NCBI RefSeq assembly: GCF_016909575.1
Contig: NZ_JAFBGA010000008.1
Coordinates: 343,137 to 407,136, forward strand
Origin: Streptomyces sp. HB132
GTDB taxonomy: Bacteria; Actinomycetota; Actinomycetes; Streptomycetales; Streptomycetaceae
Reading direction: 5' to 3'
DNA length: 64,000 bases
A program made the translations under genes and the position numbers. The notes beneath the pieces are model-generated. The model saw nothing but the letters and a program-made list of their open reading frames with translations. It did no database searches and was not told the origin of the DNA. Of this stretch, positions 25,087 through 33,757 are shown in pieces. Position 1 is the stretch's first letter; every line of letters starts with the position of its first letter.

Positions 25087-26135
25087 TGGGCACGCCCACG
25101 GTCACGGTCGCCGAATCGGTCGTGCCGGCCGACGCGTTCGCGGGCCGGGACGTCACCGTCCGCTCGTCGGCCGTACTGGACCTCAACGCGGTCCGGGTCC
25201 GTCTGATGAGCAACATGGAGGACTTCCCTGGCTTCTCGTACTTCGCCGACTTCGCGGAGGCGGACGCCGCGGCCGACTACGAGATCGTCTGCGTGGATCT
25301 GGACCGGGACGCCTACGACGTGTCCCTCCTCGCGGCCGAGGCCGACCGGACCTTCCGGTCTAAGCGGTTCAAAACCGGGTTCTACCTCGTGCACTTCTTC
25401 GGGGACCCCGCCTACCTGATCACGCGCGGCAACCGCTTCCACGTGTTCGGCCGTCGCCTGGAGAAGACCGTCTGGCCGTACTTCGTGAAGCACATCCTCA
25501 CGATGCACGCCGCCGACCACGGTTTCGTGCACCTCAAGGCAGCCGGTTTCGCCCACGAGGACGGCACGGGAACCCTGCTGCTGGGCCGTCAGGGAGGCGG
25601 CAAGACGGTCTTCCTGGCACAGGCGTGCGCCGGCGGCGCGAGCTTCCTCGCGAACACCCACACCCTCGTCAAGGACGGTGTCGCCCACGGCGTGCACTCC
25701 GCGATGCGGGTCCGCTCCGACGACTGCTTCCGCGACGTCATCGAGCGGCGGAACCTGACGCCGCACATCGAGAGCGGTGACTACGTCGCCAGTCCCTACG
25801 AGCTCTTCGACGGCCGCACGGTGAAGCGGGCCACGATCCGCAACATCGTGATCGCGGACTTCGACCCCCGGCGCCCGCAGGGCCTGGAACCCGTCTCGGA
25901 TGCGGCCGCGACCGCGTTCCTGGAACAGTTCTCCTCCGCGGTCACGATGTACGGCCTCAAGGACGACCTGTACACGCACTGCGGCAACGACCTGGACCGC
26001 TACACCCGCACCTACGAGCACATGCGCGGACAGGCCACGAGCCTGGTGGGCGGTGCCCGATGCTTCCGCGCCAACGTCGACATGCTCGATGAATCCGTGC
26101 GCGACACGGTGCTGTCCACCCTGGCCGCCGAGTGA
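25086..26135 (+). CDS. fomB: FomB-like/HPr-kinase-like P-loop kinase
   Basis: 349 residues. The second half has a P-loop of HPr-kinase type, GTLLLGRQGGGKTVFLAQA (residues 162-180), preceded by HLKAAGFAHEDG and followed by a region resembling HPr kinase/phosphorylase. It follows the FomA homologue directly (TGATG overlap, AAGGAGG site), exactly the fomA-fomB pairing of the fosfomycin cluster, where FomB adds a second phosphate to the FomA product. I assign FomB mainly from this pairing plus the kinase motif. Because HPr-kinase relatives also phosphorylate some lasso peptides, a role on the peptide is a second possibility. Confidence 0.72.
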   Translation: MGTPTVTVAESVVPADAFAGRDVTVRSSAVLDLNAVRVRLMSNMEDFPGFSYFADFAEADAAADYEIVCVDLDRDAYDVSLLAAEADRTFRSKRFKTGFYLVHFFGDPAYLITRGNRFHVFGRRLEKTVWPYFVKHILTMHAADHGFVHLKAAGFAHEDGTGTLLLGRQGGGKTVFLAQACAGGASFLANTHTLVKDGVAHGVHSAMRVRSDDCFRDVIERRNLTPHIESGDYVASPYELFDGRTVKRATIRNIVIADFDPRRPQGLEPVSDAAATAFLEQFSSAVTMYGLKDDLYTHCGNDLDRYTRTYEHMRGQATSLVGGARCFRANVDMLDESVRDTVLSTLAAE

Positions 26136-26198
26136 GTCCTCGCCAGGCCGGCCCGACCGGCCCGACTCCTCGAGGCCGATGATGAAGGGAAGACCCCG

Positions 26199-27083
26199 TT
26201 GCGCCCGTTCGACCGCGTGAAGATCGAGCTGAGTGAAGAATCCGTCCGTCTGCTCGCCCGCCCCGAGGACCGGGGTCCGAACCACCTCTCCGACGAGCTG
26301 CGCGAAGAGGTGGCGGAGGCCGTCGTCCGCGATGTGCGCGACGGTCCCGGCATCCTGGTGCTCGGTGGCTTCGAGTGCCTCGCGGACGACGAGGAGGCCC
26401 TGCGCCGCGCCTTCCTGACCGGATCCCGCCTGTTCGGTGAGCTCATGCCGCAGAACGCCTCGGGCGAACTGCTCCGCGAGGTGCGGGACCGGGGCACACG
26501 CATCGGTGAGGGCCGCACGACCCGCTACTCCGACTCCCGCTTCGGGGGCAGCCTCCACACGGACGGCGCCGAGGCGCCCCTCCCCGTGCCGGACTACTTC
26601 ACGCTCCTGTGCGTGCACCAGGCCGCTCTGGGCGGGGCGCTCCAGCTCGTTCACGTACGCGATGTCGTACGCGAGCTGAAGGACCGGCCCGAGGTGCTGG
26701 ACGTGCTGCGGCAGCCCTTCCACTTCGACCGCCGCGGGGACGAGGCGCCGGGCGAGCCGCCCACCACACTCAAGCCCGTCCTGTTCGCGGACGGGGACAT
26801 GCCGGGAGACCCGCTCGGTGTCACCTACCTCCGGCAGTACATCGAGGTCGGTCACGCCCGCCCCGATGTCCCCGACCTCACCGCGGCTCAGGTCGCCGCC
26901 CTCGACGCGCTCGACGCGTTGCTCGCAGACCCGGCCCTGATCAGCCAGGACCGTCAACAGCCCGGTGAACTGGCCGTGTTCAACAACAAGCGGCTTCTGC
27001 ACGGCCGCACCGAGTTCACCGACCACGGCGACGGCGACCGGTCCCGTCTGCTGTTCCGCACCTGGATCCGCCGACCGGCCTGA
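26199..27083 (+). CDS. Fe(II)/2-oxoglutarate dioxygenase (TauD family), DhpA-like role
   Basis: 294 residues. The iron triad reads as HTD (His120, Asp122 in GSLHTDGAE) and a distal His268 in KRLLHGRTEF, with the 2-oxoglutarate Arg in RLLFRTWIRR near the C-terminus. In dehydrophos biosynthesis a member of this family (DhpA) hydroxylates 2-hydroxyethylphosphonate to 1,2-dihydroxyethylphosphonate. Here the next genes are homologues of the following dehydrophos steps, so the same reaction is proposed. The start is TTG 26199 behind a GAAGGGAAG site; the 63-bp gap to the kinase gene is the largest since the peptide region. Confidence 0.82.
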   Translation: MRPFDRVKIELSEESVRLLARPEDRGPNHLSDELREEVAEAVVRDVRDGPGILVLGGFECLADDEEALRRAFLTGSRLFGELMPQNASGELLREVRDRGTRIGEGRTTRYSDSRFGGSLHTDGAEAPLPVPDYFTLLCVHQAALGGALQLVHVRDVVRELKDRPEVLDVLRQPFHFDRRGDEAPGEPPTTLKPVLFADGDMPGDPLGVTYLRQYIEVGHARPDVPDLTAAQVAALDALDALLADPALISQDRQQPGELAVFNNKRLLHGRTEFTDHGDGDRSRLLFRTWIRRPA

Positions 27084-27124
27084 GCACCCCCGTCACCTTC
27101 CGGCGAATCTGAAAGAGCGAGACC

Positions 27125-28237
27125 GTGCGCGTTCTCATCGTCCCCAACTGTCTGCGTGGCAGCCTCACGGCCGCCACGGTCGCCGACGCACTGGCGCGCG
27201 GCGTGCGTGCCGCCCACCCGTCCGCGACGCTCGACGTCCTGCCCGCGGCCGACGGTGGCGACGGCAGCCTCGGGCACTGGCTGCGGCACTCCGTGAGCCG
27301 GGAGGTCCCTGTCGACGTCGCAGGACCGCTGGGTGGCACGGTTCGTGCCACCTACGCACTGGGCGCGGACGGCACCGCGTTCATCGAGATGGCCGAGGCC
27401 AGCGGGTTGCGCCACGTCCCCGACGCACGACGTGACCCGCTGCGGGCCACCACCCGCGGTACGGGCCAGCTGATCCGCCATGCACTGCACGCCGGAGCCC
27501 GTACGGTGATCGTCGGTGCGGGCGGCAGCGCCACCCTCGACATGGGGGCCGGGGCGCTCAGCGCGCTCGGGGTGGAATTCCACGCCGACGACGGCCGTGT
27601 GCTCGACGCGTACCCCGATGCGCTGCGGCACGTCGTCGGCGCCGACACCCGCCACGCCGATCCGCTGCTGCGCGGCGCGCGGCTGCGGGTGCTGAGCGAT
27701 GTGCACACCCCGTTGCGGGAGAACGTGGTGCGCTTCGGCCCGCAGAAGGGCATCGCCGCCCAGGAGGTCGGTGCGTTCGGCGAGATGCTCGGCCGCTTGG
27801 CCCGAGCCGTCCGCCCCGACCGGCCGGAGCTGCTGGACCTGCCGTGGTACGGAGCCGGGGGCGGTACCCCGGCCGGGCTCAGCGTCTTCGGGGCCCGCGC
27901 GGAGTCCGGCAGCGACCGGCTGCTCGAGCTGGCCGGCGTACCGGAACTGATCGCGGATGCGGACTTCGTCATCACGGCCGAGGGCCGGGTCGACGCCGGA
28001 TCGCTGGACGGCAAGCTGCCGTTGGCCGTCTCCCGGCTCGCGGCCCGGCACGGCGTCCCGTGCGTGGTGGTCACCGGCAGCACCCTGCTCGCCCCCGAAG
28101 AACTCCCGGCCGGCACGCGCTGCCTGGTGCTGCCCCCTGAATGCGCGCCGGACCGGCCCGAAACCACCGCACTCGCGCTCGCAGACGCCGGCCGAGCCGC
28201 GATCCCGCACCAGACGCGAAGCCGTGAGGTGAATTGA
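27125..28237 (+). CDS. Glycerate 2-kinase family enzyme, DhpB-like role
   Basis: 370 residues, full length for the GarK/GlxK family. Motifs: LIVPNCLRGSLTAATVADAL at the N-terminus (normally PDSFKGSLTA; the change is notable), PAADGGDGSL, and VGAGGSATLDMGAGALSALG. Free-standing glycerate kinase makes 2- or 3-phosphoglycerate, but inside a phosphonate cluster a dihydroxyethylphosphonate substrate is more likely, as for DhpB of dehydrophos, which phosphorylates the 2-hydroxyl. GTG 27125 follows GAAAGAGCGAG. The stop overlaps the next start. Confidence 0.82.
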   Translation: MRVLIVPNCLRGSLTAATVADALARGVRAAHPSATLDVLPAADGGDGSLGHWLRHSVSREVPVDVAGPLGGTVRATYALGADGTAFIEMAEASGLRHVPDARRDPLRATTRGTGQLIRHALHAGARTVIVGAGGSATLDMGAGALSALGVEFHADDGRVLDAYPDALRHVVGADTRHADPLLRGARLRVLSDVHTPLRENVVRFGPQKGIAAQEVGAFGEMLGRLARAVRPDRPELLDLPWYGAGGGTPAGLSVFGARAESGSDRLLELAGVPELIADADFVITAEGRVDAGSLDGKLPLAVSRLAARHGVPCVVVTGSTLLAPEELPAGTRCLVLPPECAPDRPETTALALADAGRAAIPHQTRSREVN

Positions 28238-29322
28238 TGAGGACAAGCCACGAGAGTCTGCACGATTTCGTCCGTGAGGCGATGTGCCGTGCCGGGGCCC
28301 GCCCCGAGGACGCCGACCAGGTCGCGCGCGTGCTGGTCGCCGCCGACCTGAACGGGGTCGACAGTCACGGCGTGGCCCGGCTGCGCCGGTACGTCGAGGG
28401 CATCCGCAAGGGCACCATCGCGGCGGACGCGACACCCACAGTGGTGTCCGACTTCCCGGCCGGAGCGGTCGTCGACGCGGGCAACGGGCTGGGACAGCCC
28501 GCGATGCTGCACGCCCTCGACCTCGCGGTGCGCAAGGCACAGGACACCGCCATAGCGATGGTCACGGTCCGGCGCTCCAACCACTTCGGCATCGCGGGCC
28601 ACTACGCGGCGCAGGGGGCCCGGCAGGGCATGCTCACCATCGTCACGACCAACGCCTCCCCGCAGGTCGCGCCGACGCACGGCGCGGAGCCCATGTTCGG
28701 GACGAATCCGCTCGCCTTCGCGCTGCCCACGCACCCGACCCGGCCGTACCTGTACGACGCGGCGACCAGCGCGGTCCCGCGGGGAAAGCTGGAACGTCTG
28801 GAGCGCGAGGAGCGGCCGATGCTGCCGGGGTGGGCCGTCGACCCCCAGGGCCGTACCGAGACGGACATCCCCAGCCTGGTCAAGGGGCTCAAGGCACGGG
28901 AGGGATACGCCCTGCTGCCGCTGGGCGGCGCCGGGGAGGACCACGGCGGGCACAAGGGCTACGGCCTGGGTCTCCTCGCCGACCTCCTGTGCGGCCCCCT
29001 GGCCGGGGCCAGTTGGGGCCGGCACGTGTACGGGCCCGACGGGGCGGGTCTCGGCCACATGGTGATCTGCGCCCGGGCCGCGGCCTTCATCGACCTCGAC
29101 TCCTTCCGCGCCGAGACCGCAGCCATGTTCGACGAACTGCGCGACGCGAAGAAGGCAGAGGGCCAGGACCGCATCTTCATCCCGGGCGAGAAGGAATACG
29201 AGCGGGCCGACGAGCGGCGGGCCCACGGCATTCCGCTGCGCCCCGCCGTCGTGGCGGACCTCGGCGACATCGCCGCGTCCCTGGATATGCCGCCCCTGGA
29301 GTCCATCGGAGGACTGGAATGA
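28237..29322 (+). CDS. Ldh2-type (malate/L-lactate) dehydrogenase, DhpC-like role
   Basis: 361 residues. ADLNGVDSHGVARLRRYVEG near the N-terminus and RRSNHFGIAGHYA are hallmarks of the Ldh_2/MDH_2 family, which oxidises 2-hydroxyacids with NAD(P)+. In dehydrophos the homologue DhpC oxidises the 1-hydroxyl of the phosphorylated intermediate to a 1-oxo (acylphosphonate) compound. ATG 28237 overlaps the kinase stop (TGATG) with GAGGTGA in front, so the kinase and dehydrogenase are tightly coupled. Confidence 0.82.
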   Translation: MRTSHESLHDFVREAMCRAGARPEDADQVARVLVAADLNGVDSHGVARLRRYVEGIRKGTIAADATPTVVSDFPAGAVVDAGNGLGQPAMLHALDLAVRKAQDTAIAMVTVRRSNHFGIAGHYAAQGARQGMLTIVTTNASPQVAPTHGAEPMFGTNPLAFALPTHPTRPYLYDAATSAVPRGKLERLEREERPMLPGWAVDPQGRTETDIPSLVKGLKAREGYALLPLGGAGEDHGGHKGYGLGLLADLLCGPLAGASWGRHVYGPDGAGLGHMVICARAAAFIDLDSFRAETAAMFDELRDAKKAEGQDRIFIPGEKEYERADERRAHGIPLRPAVVADLGDIAASLDMPPLESIGGLE

Positions 29323-30176
29323 CCACAACATCCGCACGCCTGAGGGAACTCCTGGCAGCGCCGCAGGCGGCGAGGGCCGCCGGCGCGCACGACGGGCTGA
29401 CCGCCCGGCTGGTGGAGGAGGCCGGGTACGACGTCGTCTGGGCGTCGAGCTTCGAGACCTCGGCCAGCCGGGCGCTGCCCGACATGAGCCTGCTGACGAT
29501 GACCGACTACCTCCAGGCAGCCGCCTGGATGGTGCAGTCGACGTCACTGCCCGTGCTGGCCGACTGCGACACCGGGTTCGGCAACCGGCTGAACATCGCG
29601 TACACGGTGCAGCGGTACGAGGCTGCCGGTGTCGCCGGTATCTGCCTGGAGGACAAGGTCTTCCCCAAGAAGAACAGCTTCCTGGCAGTCGGCCAGACGC
29701 TCGAGGACCCGGCGGAGTTCGCCGCCCGCATCCGTGTCGCCAAGGAGGCACAGCGCGACCCGGAGTTCGTGATCGTGGCGCGGGTCGAGGCCCTCATCGC
29801 CGGTACGGGCATGGAGGACGCGCTGACCCGCGCCCACCTGTACGCGGACGCGGGTGCCGACGCGATCCTGATCCACTCCAAGTCCCAGGAGCCGCACGAG
29901 ATAAAGGAGTTCCTGGAGCACTGGCAGCGGCGGACACCGGTGGTCGTGGTGCCCACGACGTATTTCCGGTGGAAGACGGAGGAGGCTTCGCGGGCCGGTG
30001 CGTCGCTGGTCATCTACGCCAACCAGGGGCTGCGGGCCGCGGTCCAGGCGGTCCGGGACGTACTGCTGGAGATCCGGCTGACGGGGGACTCGGCGTCGAG
30101 CGAGGACGTCATCGCCCCGGTGAAGGAGATCTTCCGGCTCACGGACGTCGACACGTGGAACGCGCTCGAATCATGA
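29319..30176 (+). CDS. pepM: Phosphoenolpyruvate phosphomutase
   Basis: 285 residues, an isocitrate-lyase-fold enzyme. The diagnostic mutase block EDKVFPKKNSF (Glu111-Asp-Lys113 to Asn119-Ser120) is intact, as are DCDTGFGN (metal site) and IVARVEALIAG. It turns phosphoenolpyruvate into phosphonopyruvate, the entry step to nearly all C-P natural products, and so defines this region as a phosphonate cluster. No cytidylyltransferase domain is fused, unlike Fom1 of fosfomycin. ATG overlaps the previous stop (ATGA). Confidence 0.95.
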   Translation: MTTTSARLRELLAAPQAARAAGAHDGLTARLVEEAGYDVVWASSFETSASRALPDMSLLTMTDYLQAAAWMVQSTSLPVLADCDTGFGNRLNIAYTVQRYEAAGVAGICLEDKVFPKKNSFLAVGQTLEDPAEFAARIRVAKEAQRDPEFVIVARVEALIAGTGMEDALTRAHLYADAGADAILIHSKSQEPHEIKEFLEHWQRRTPVVVVPTTYFRWKTEEASRAGASLVIYANQGLRAAVQAVRDVLLEIRLTGDSASSEDVIAPVKEIFRLTDVDTWNALES

Positions 30177-31294
30177 TCGAACCGACCTTCTTCTGCGACG
30201 AACTGGCGCGCCGGTCCGTGGAGTTCTACACGGGTGTGCCGTGCTCCTTCTTCCAGGGGCCCATCAGCCTGCTGGGGCAGGGCGGCCGCGGCCGTTACGT
30301 GGCCGCCGCCAACGAGGGGGCCGCGCTCGCCATGGCCACCGGCGCCGAGCTGGCGGGCACGCGGTCGGCCGTCATGTTGCAGAACTCCGGGTTCGGTAAT
30401 CTGCTCAACCCGCTCACCTCCCTCGTCATGACCTTCCGCGTGCCCGCGCTGGTCTTCATGAGCCTGCGCGGGTGGCCCGATCCGGCGGCCGACGAGCCGC
30501 AGCACGCCGTGATGGGGGCGTCCCAGCACGGCCTGCTCGATGCCCTCGGCATCGACCGGTGGACGCTCCCGCCCAGCCCCGACGGTCTCGTGGACGTCCT
30601 CGACCAGGTGGAGCACAGCCGTGCCGAGGGGCGTCCGGCCTTCGTCCTCGTGCCCAAGAACACCGTGGGGGTGGACGACGGCACGGTGCCCCCGACCGCC
30701 GCCTCGTTCGGCCGCAGGCAGGCGCTCGCGACGCTCGCCCCGCACCTCGGTGACGCGGCCGTGTACGCGACGACCGGGTTCATCAGCCGCGAGTTGTACG
30801 CGGTCGCGCACCGGCCGGACAACTTCTACATGCAGGGTTCGATGGGGCACGCGCTGAGCCTCGGCGTCGGCAGCGCCCTGGCCGACCCGAAGCTGCGTAC
30901 CGTCGTCGTCGACGGGGACGGGGCGGCCCTCATGCACCTGGGCTCCTCCGCCGTGGCGGGCGCGGCCGCACCGCCCAATCTGACGCACGTCGTCCTCGAC
31001 AACGGGGCGTACGAGTCCACCGGCGCCCAGAGAACCATGGCGACGGTGGACTGGGACGCCTTCGGCCGCTCCGTGGGTTACCGCACGGCGCGCACCGTGA
31101 ACACGGCCGACGGGCTCGACGTCGCGATGCGGGACATCGCGGACACCGCCGGCCCCCACCTGGTGGTGGCGCGCATCGGCCTGGACGGTCCGGGCCAGAC
31201 CCCGCCCCGGGTGACGTCCGGACACTCTCCCTTCGAGCTGCGTTGCACGTTCAGCGAATCACTCACCCTCAAGCGGAGCTCGTATGGCCGTTGA
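30173..31294 (+). CDS. ppd: Phosphonopyruvate decarboxylase
   Basis: 373 residues. The N-terminal half has FYTGVPCSFFQGPI and AANEGAALAMATG (ThDP-activating Glu), and the C-terminal half has the ThDP/Mg motif VVDGDGAALMHLG with NGAYESTG about 30 residues later. It decarboxylates phosphonopyruvate to phosphonoacetaldehyde, pulling the unfavourable mutase reaction forward. It overlaps the mutase gene by 4 bp and the alcohol dehydrogenase gene by 11 bp. Confidence 0.94.
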   Translation: MIEPTFFCDELARRSVEFYTGVPCSFFQGPISLLGQGGRGRYVAAANEGAALAMATGAELAGTRSAVMLQNSGFGNLLNPLTSLVMTFRVPALVFMSLRGWPDPAADEPQHAVMGASQHGLLDALGIDRWTLPPSPDGLVDVLDQVEHSRAEGRPAFVLVPKNTVGVDDGTVPPTAASFGRRQALATLAPHLGDAAVYATTGFISRELYAVAHRPDNFYMQGSMGHALSLGVGSALADPKLRTVVVDGDGAALMHLGSSAVAGAAAPPNLTHVVLDNGAYESTGAQRTMATVDWDAFGRSVGYRTARTVNTADGLDVAMRDIADTAGPHLVVARIGLDGPGQTPPRVTSGHSPFELRCTFSESLTLKRSSYGR

Positions 31295-32456
31295 CCTGCT
31301 GACCCTCGACAAGGAATGCGACACCCCGCCCACCCGGCTGGTCACGGGGCCGGGTTCCGCCGATGCCTTCGAACGTGAACTGAGGGCGTTCGGTGCTCGC
31401 CGGGTGCTCGTCGTCGCGAGCGCCGGAGCCCTGCGCCGCACGTCGTTCCTCAGCCGCGTCGACGCGCCGGACGTGCGTGTGTTCACCGGGTTCAGCCCGA
31501 ACCCGAACCTCGACGACGTGCTCGAGGGGTGTGCGGTGCGTGATGCGCAGCAGCCGGGGCTGATCGTCGGGATCGGCGGCGGTTCGGCCATGGACGTCGC
31601 CAAGATGGTCCGGCTGCTGCCCGCCGACCCCGCCCGGGCACGGTCCGTGCTGGCCGCCCCCGCGCCCGGCCGGGCCGCGGCCCGCACGCCGCTGGTGCTC
31701 ATCCCCACGACGGCGGGCACCGGCAGCGAGGTCACCCAGTTCGCGACGGTCTTCGTCGACGGTCTCAAGCAATCGCTCGACCTGGCGGCCGCGCGCGCGA
31801 CGGTCGCCCTCGTCGACCCGGTGCTCTCGCACTCCTGCCCGTGGGAGGTGAGCGCGAGCTGTGCGTTCGATGCCCTCGCGCATGCGCTGGAGTCGTACTG
31901 GTCGATCCGGTCGACACCGCGGTCACGTGAGCTGGCCGCGACCGCGGCCGTGGGCATCGCCGAGGTGCTGAGCCGTGCCGAGGGCGGCTTCAGCGAATCC
32001 GACCGGCAGGTACTGAGCAGTCTGTCGACCAGGGCGGGGCAGGCCATCGACCTCACGCGCACCACCGTGGGGCATGCTTTCGCCTACCCGCTGACGGTCC
32101 GCTTCGGCGTCCCCCACGGGCTTGCCTGTGTGCTGAGCCTGTCGTGGCTGTTCCCGCTGAGCGAGTCCGCGCTGGCCGATCCGCCGGCGTGCCAGGACCC
32201 GCGAGGCGCTCCGTTCGTGCGCGCACGACTGCGGAGGATGGCCGGTTTCCTCGGGGTCGACTCACCTGACCGGTTGGGGCAGGCACTGCGGTCGCTGATC
32301 ACCGCCGCGGGCTTCCCCGACACGCTCGGGGCCTACGGCGTCCGGCGGGCCGACGTCCCCGTCCTGTTCCAGGAGGCCATGTCGTCCTCCAGGTCCTCCA
32401 ACACGCCCGTCCAGGTCCCTGCCGACGCTCCCGACTACTTGGCCGCCCACCTGTGA
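31284..32456 (+). CDS. Iron-dependent alcohol dehydrogenase (phosphonoacetaldehyde reductase)
   Basis: 390 residues of the group III metal-dependent family. GIGGGSAMDVAK is the NAD(P)-binding motif; metal ligands lie in FDALAHALES and HAFAYPLTVRFGVPHGLAC. Next to PEP mutase and decarboxylase this family (PhpC, FomC, DhpG) reduces phosphonoacetaldehyde to 2-hydroxyethylphosphonate. The 11-bp overlap with the decarboxylase gene supports this role. Confidence 0.9.
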   Translation: MAVDLLTLDKECDTPPTRLVTGPGSADAFERELRAFGARRVLVVASAGALRRTSFLSRVDAPDVRVFTGFSPNPNLDDVLEGCAVRDAQQPGLIVGIGGGSAMDVAKMVRLLPADPARARSVLAAPAPGRAAARTPLVLIPTTAGTGSEVTQFATVFVDGLKQSLDLAAARATVALVDPVLSHSCPWEVSASCAFDALAHALESYWSIRSTPRSRELAATAAVGIAEVLSRAEGGFSESDRQVLSSLSTRAGQAIDLTRTTVGHAFAYPLTVRFGVPHGLACVLSLSWLFPLSESALADPPACQDPRGAPFVRARLRRMAGFLGVDSPDRLGQALRSLITAAGFPDTLGAYGVRRADVPVLFQEAMSSSRSSNTPVQVPADAPDYLAAHL

Positions 32457-33559
32457 ACCGCGCGGAAGCGGAGTCTGCCGCTGTGAACAACGTACGCACG
32501 AGTGGCCCCCTGCCGGTGCCGCCGCAAGTCACCGAGGCCTCGGCCCACGGGGTCATCAGCCATCGCTCCGACGCGTTCCGGGCGCTGCTGCCCGAAGTAC
32601 TGGACGGGCTGCGCCCGTTCTTCGGCACCGGTGCGCCCATTCTGCCGTTCACCTGCTCGGGCACCGGGGGGATGGAGGCGGCCGTCGTCAACTGCGTGGC
32701 CCCCGGCGACCGCGTGCTGGCCGTGTCGGCCGGCCACTTCGGGGACCGGTTCGCCGAGATCGCCCGGTGCTACGGCGCCGACGTCATCGTTCACCAGGTC
32801 CCCTGGGGCACCGCTCCGACGGCGGCGGACGTCGTGGGAGCGCTGCGCGCGGCCGGCCCGGTGCGGGCGGTCCTGCTCACCCACAACGAGACGTCGACCG
32901 GAGTTCTCGCTCCCCTGCGTGAACTGTGCCTCGCCGTAAGGGAGTCGAGCGACGCGCTGATTCTCGTCGACGGCGTCTCCAGTGTCGGCGCGGCGCGCTT
33001 CGACATGGACGACTGGGGTGTCGACGTCGCTGTCACCGTCACCCAGAAGGCGCTGATGGCGCAGCCCGGCCTCAGCCTGATCGCGACGAGCCACAGGGCG
33101 CTGCGAGTCGCCCACGGGGGCGGACAGCCACGCTACTACTTCGACTTCCCGCGCATGGCGGCGGCCGTGGAGGAGGGTACGACCACCTACACACCGGCGG
33201 TGACGGTGCTTCAGGGCCTCCGGGCGGCGGTCGGCATGCTGAGCGCGGAAGGCCCGGAGCGCGTCTTCGACCGGCACCGTGCCGCAGCCGTTACCTTGCG
33301 GCAGTCGCTCCTCGAGCGCGGAATGACACCGGCCGCCGATGCCTGGTGCGCGTCCCCCACGGTCACGGCCGTGCACCTGCCCGACGGCGTACGGGCGTCC
33401 TGCGTGCGGCGGGCGTTGGAGCGGGACCACGGGATCCTCGTCGCCTCGGGGCGCAGCGAGTGGAAGGAGAGCACGGTGCGCATCGGCCACATGGGCGCGT
33501 TCCACGCGGCGGAGATCGAGGCCACGGTGGACGCGCTCGGGCGTGTTCTGGGTTCCTGA
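32453..33559 (+). CDS. Class V PLP-dependent aminotransferase, DhpD-like role
   Basis: 368 residues. Fold-type I motifs: FTCSGTGGMEAAVVN (cofactor phosphate region), ILVDGVSSVGA (Asp173) and TVTQKALMAQPG with the Schiff-base Lys199. It resembles serine-pyruvate/alanine-glyoxylate and 2-aminoethylphosphonate transaminases. Two roles fit: amination of the 1-oxo-2-phosphorylethylphosphonate made by the upstream enzymes (as DhpD does, giving a phosphoserine analogue), or making 2-aminoethylphosphonate. The complete DhpA-C set favours the first. The GTG start overlaps the previous stop; GTG 32483 is an alternative. Last gene of the cluster. Confidence 0.84.
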   Translation: MNRAEAESAAVNNVRTSGPLPVPPQVTEASAHGVISHRSDAFRALLPEVLDGLRPFFGTGAPILPFTCSGTGGMEAAVVNCVAPGDRVLAVSAGHFGDRFAEIARCYGADVIVHQVPWGTAPTAADVVGALRAAGPVRAVLLTHNETSTGVLAPLRELCLAVRESSDALILVDGVSSVGAARFDMDDWGVDVAVTVTQKALMAQPGLSLIATSHRALRVAHGGGQPRYYFDFPRMAAAVEEGTTTYTPAVTVLQGLRAAVGMLSAEGPERVFDRHRAAAVTLRQSLLERGMTPAADAWCASPTVTAVHLPDGVRASCVRRALERDHGILVASGRSEWKESTVRIGHMGAFHAAEIEATVDALGRVLGS

Positions 33560-33697
33560 GGCCGGCGCGAAAGTGTCCCCGCGAGGGGAATGACCTTCGA
33601 CTGGACCGGACGCCGGGTAGGTTCTACCCGGACACGCCCGCTGACCCTGATGCCGCACCACGAATCTTCCGATGCCCGACAGAGTCGCGCTGTAGAG

Positions 33698-33743
33698 GTC
33701 GGGGGCTGTAGACGGAGCGTCAGCTACCGCGCCGGCCCCCGAC
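33698..33743. terminator. Hairpin(s) between the phosphonate cluster and the convergent repeat-protein gene
   Basis: GTCGGGGGC (33698-33706) pairs with GCCCCCGAC (33735-33743). A second small hairpin, CCGGGTAG-GTT-CTACCCGG, lies at 33613-33631. Both are in the 198-bp gap between convergent genes, the expected place for terminators. Confidence 0.45.
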
Positions 33744-33757
33744 CGTACCGAGTCCGG

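Noticed and set aside
20195..26135. Cluster considered as a lasso peptide (HPr-kinase-like and nucleotidyltransferase tailoring)
   Set aside because: No lasso cyclase (asparagine-synthetase-like) or leader protease gene is present, and the small ORF is too short for a lasso precursor with a leader.
20195..33559. Cluster considered as a fosfomycin cluster because of FomA/FomB
   Set aside because: No HppE epoxidase, radical SAM methyltransferase, FomD or cytidylyltransferase-fused PEP mutase is present.
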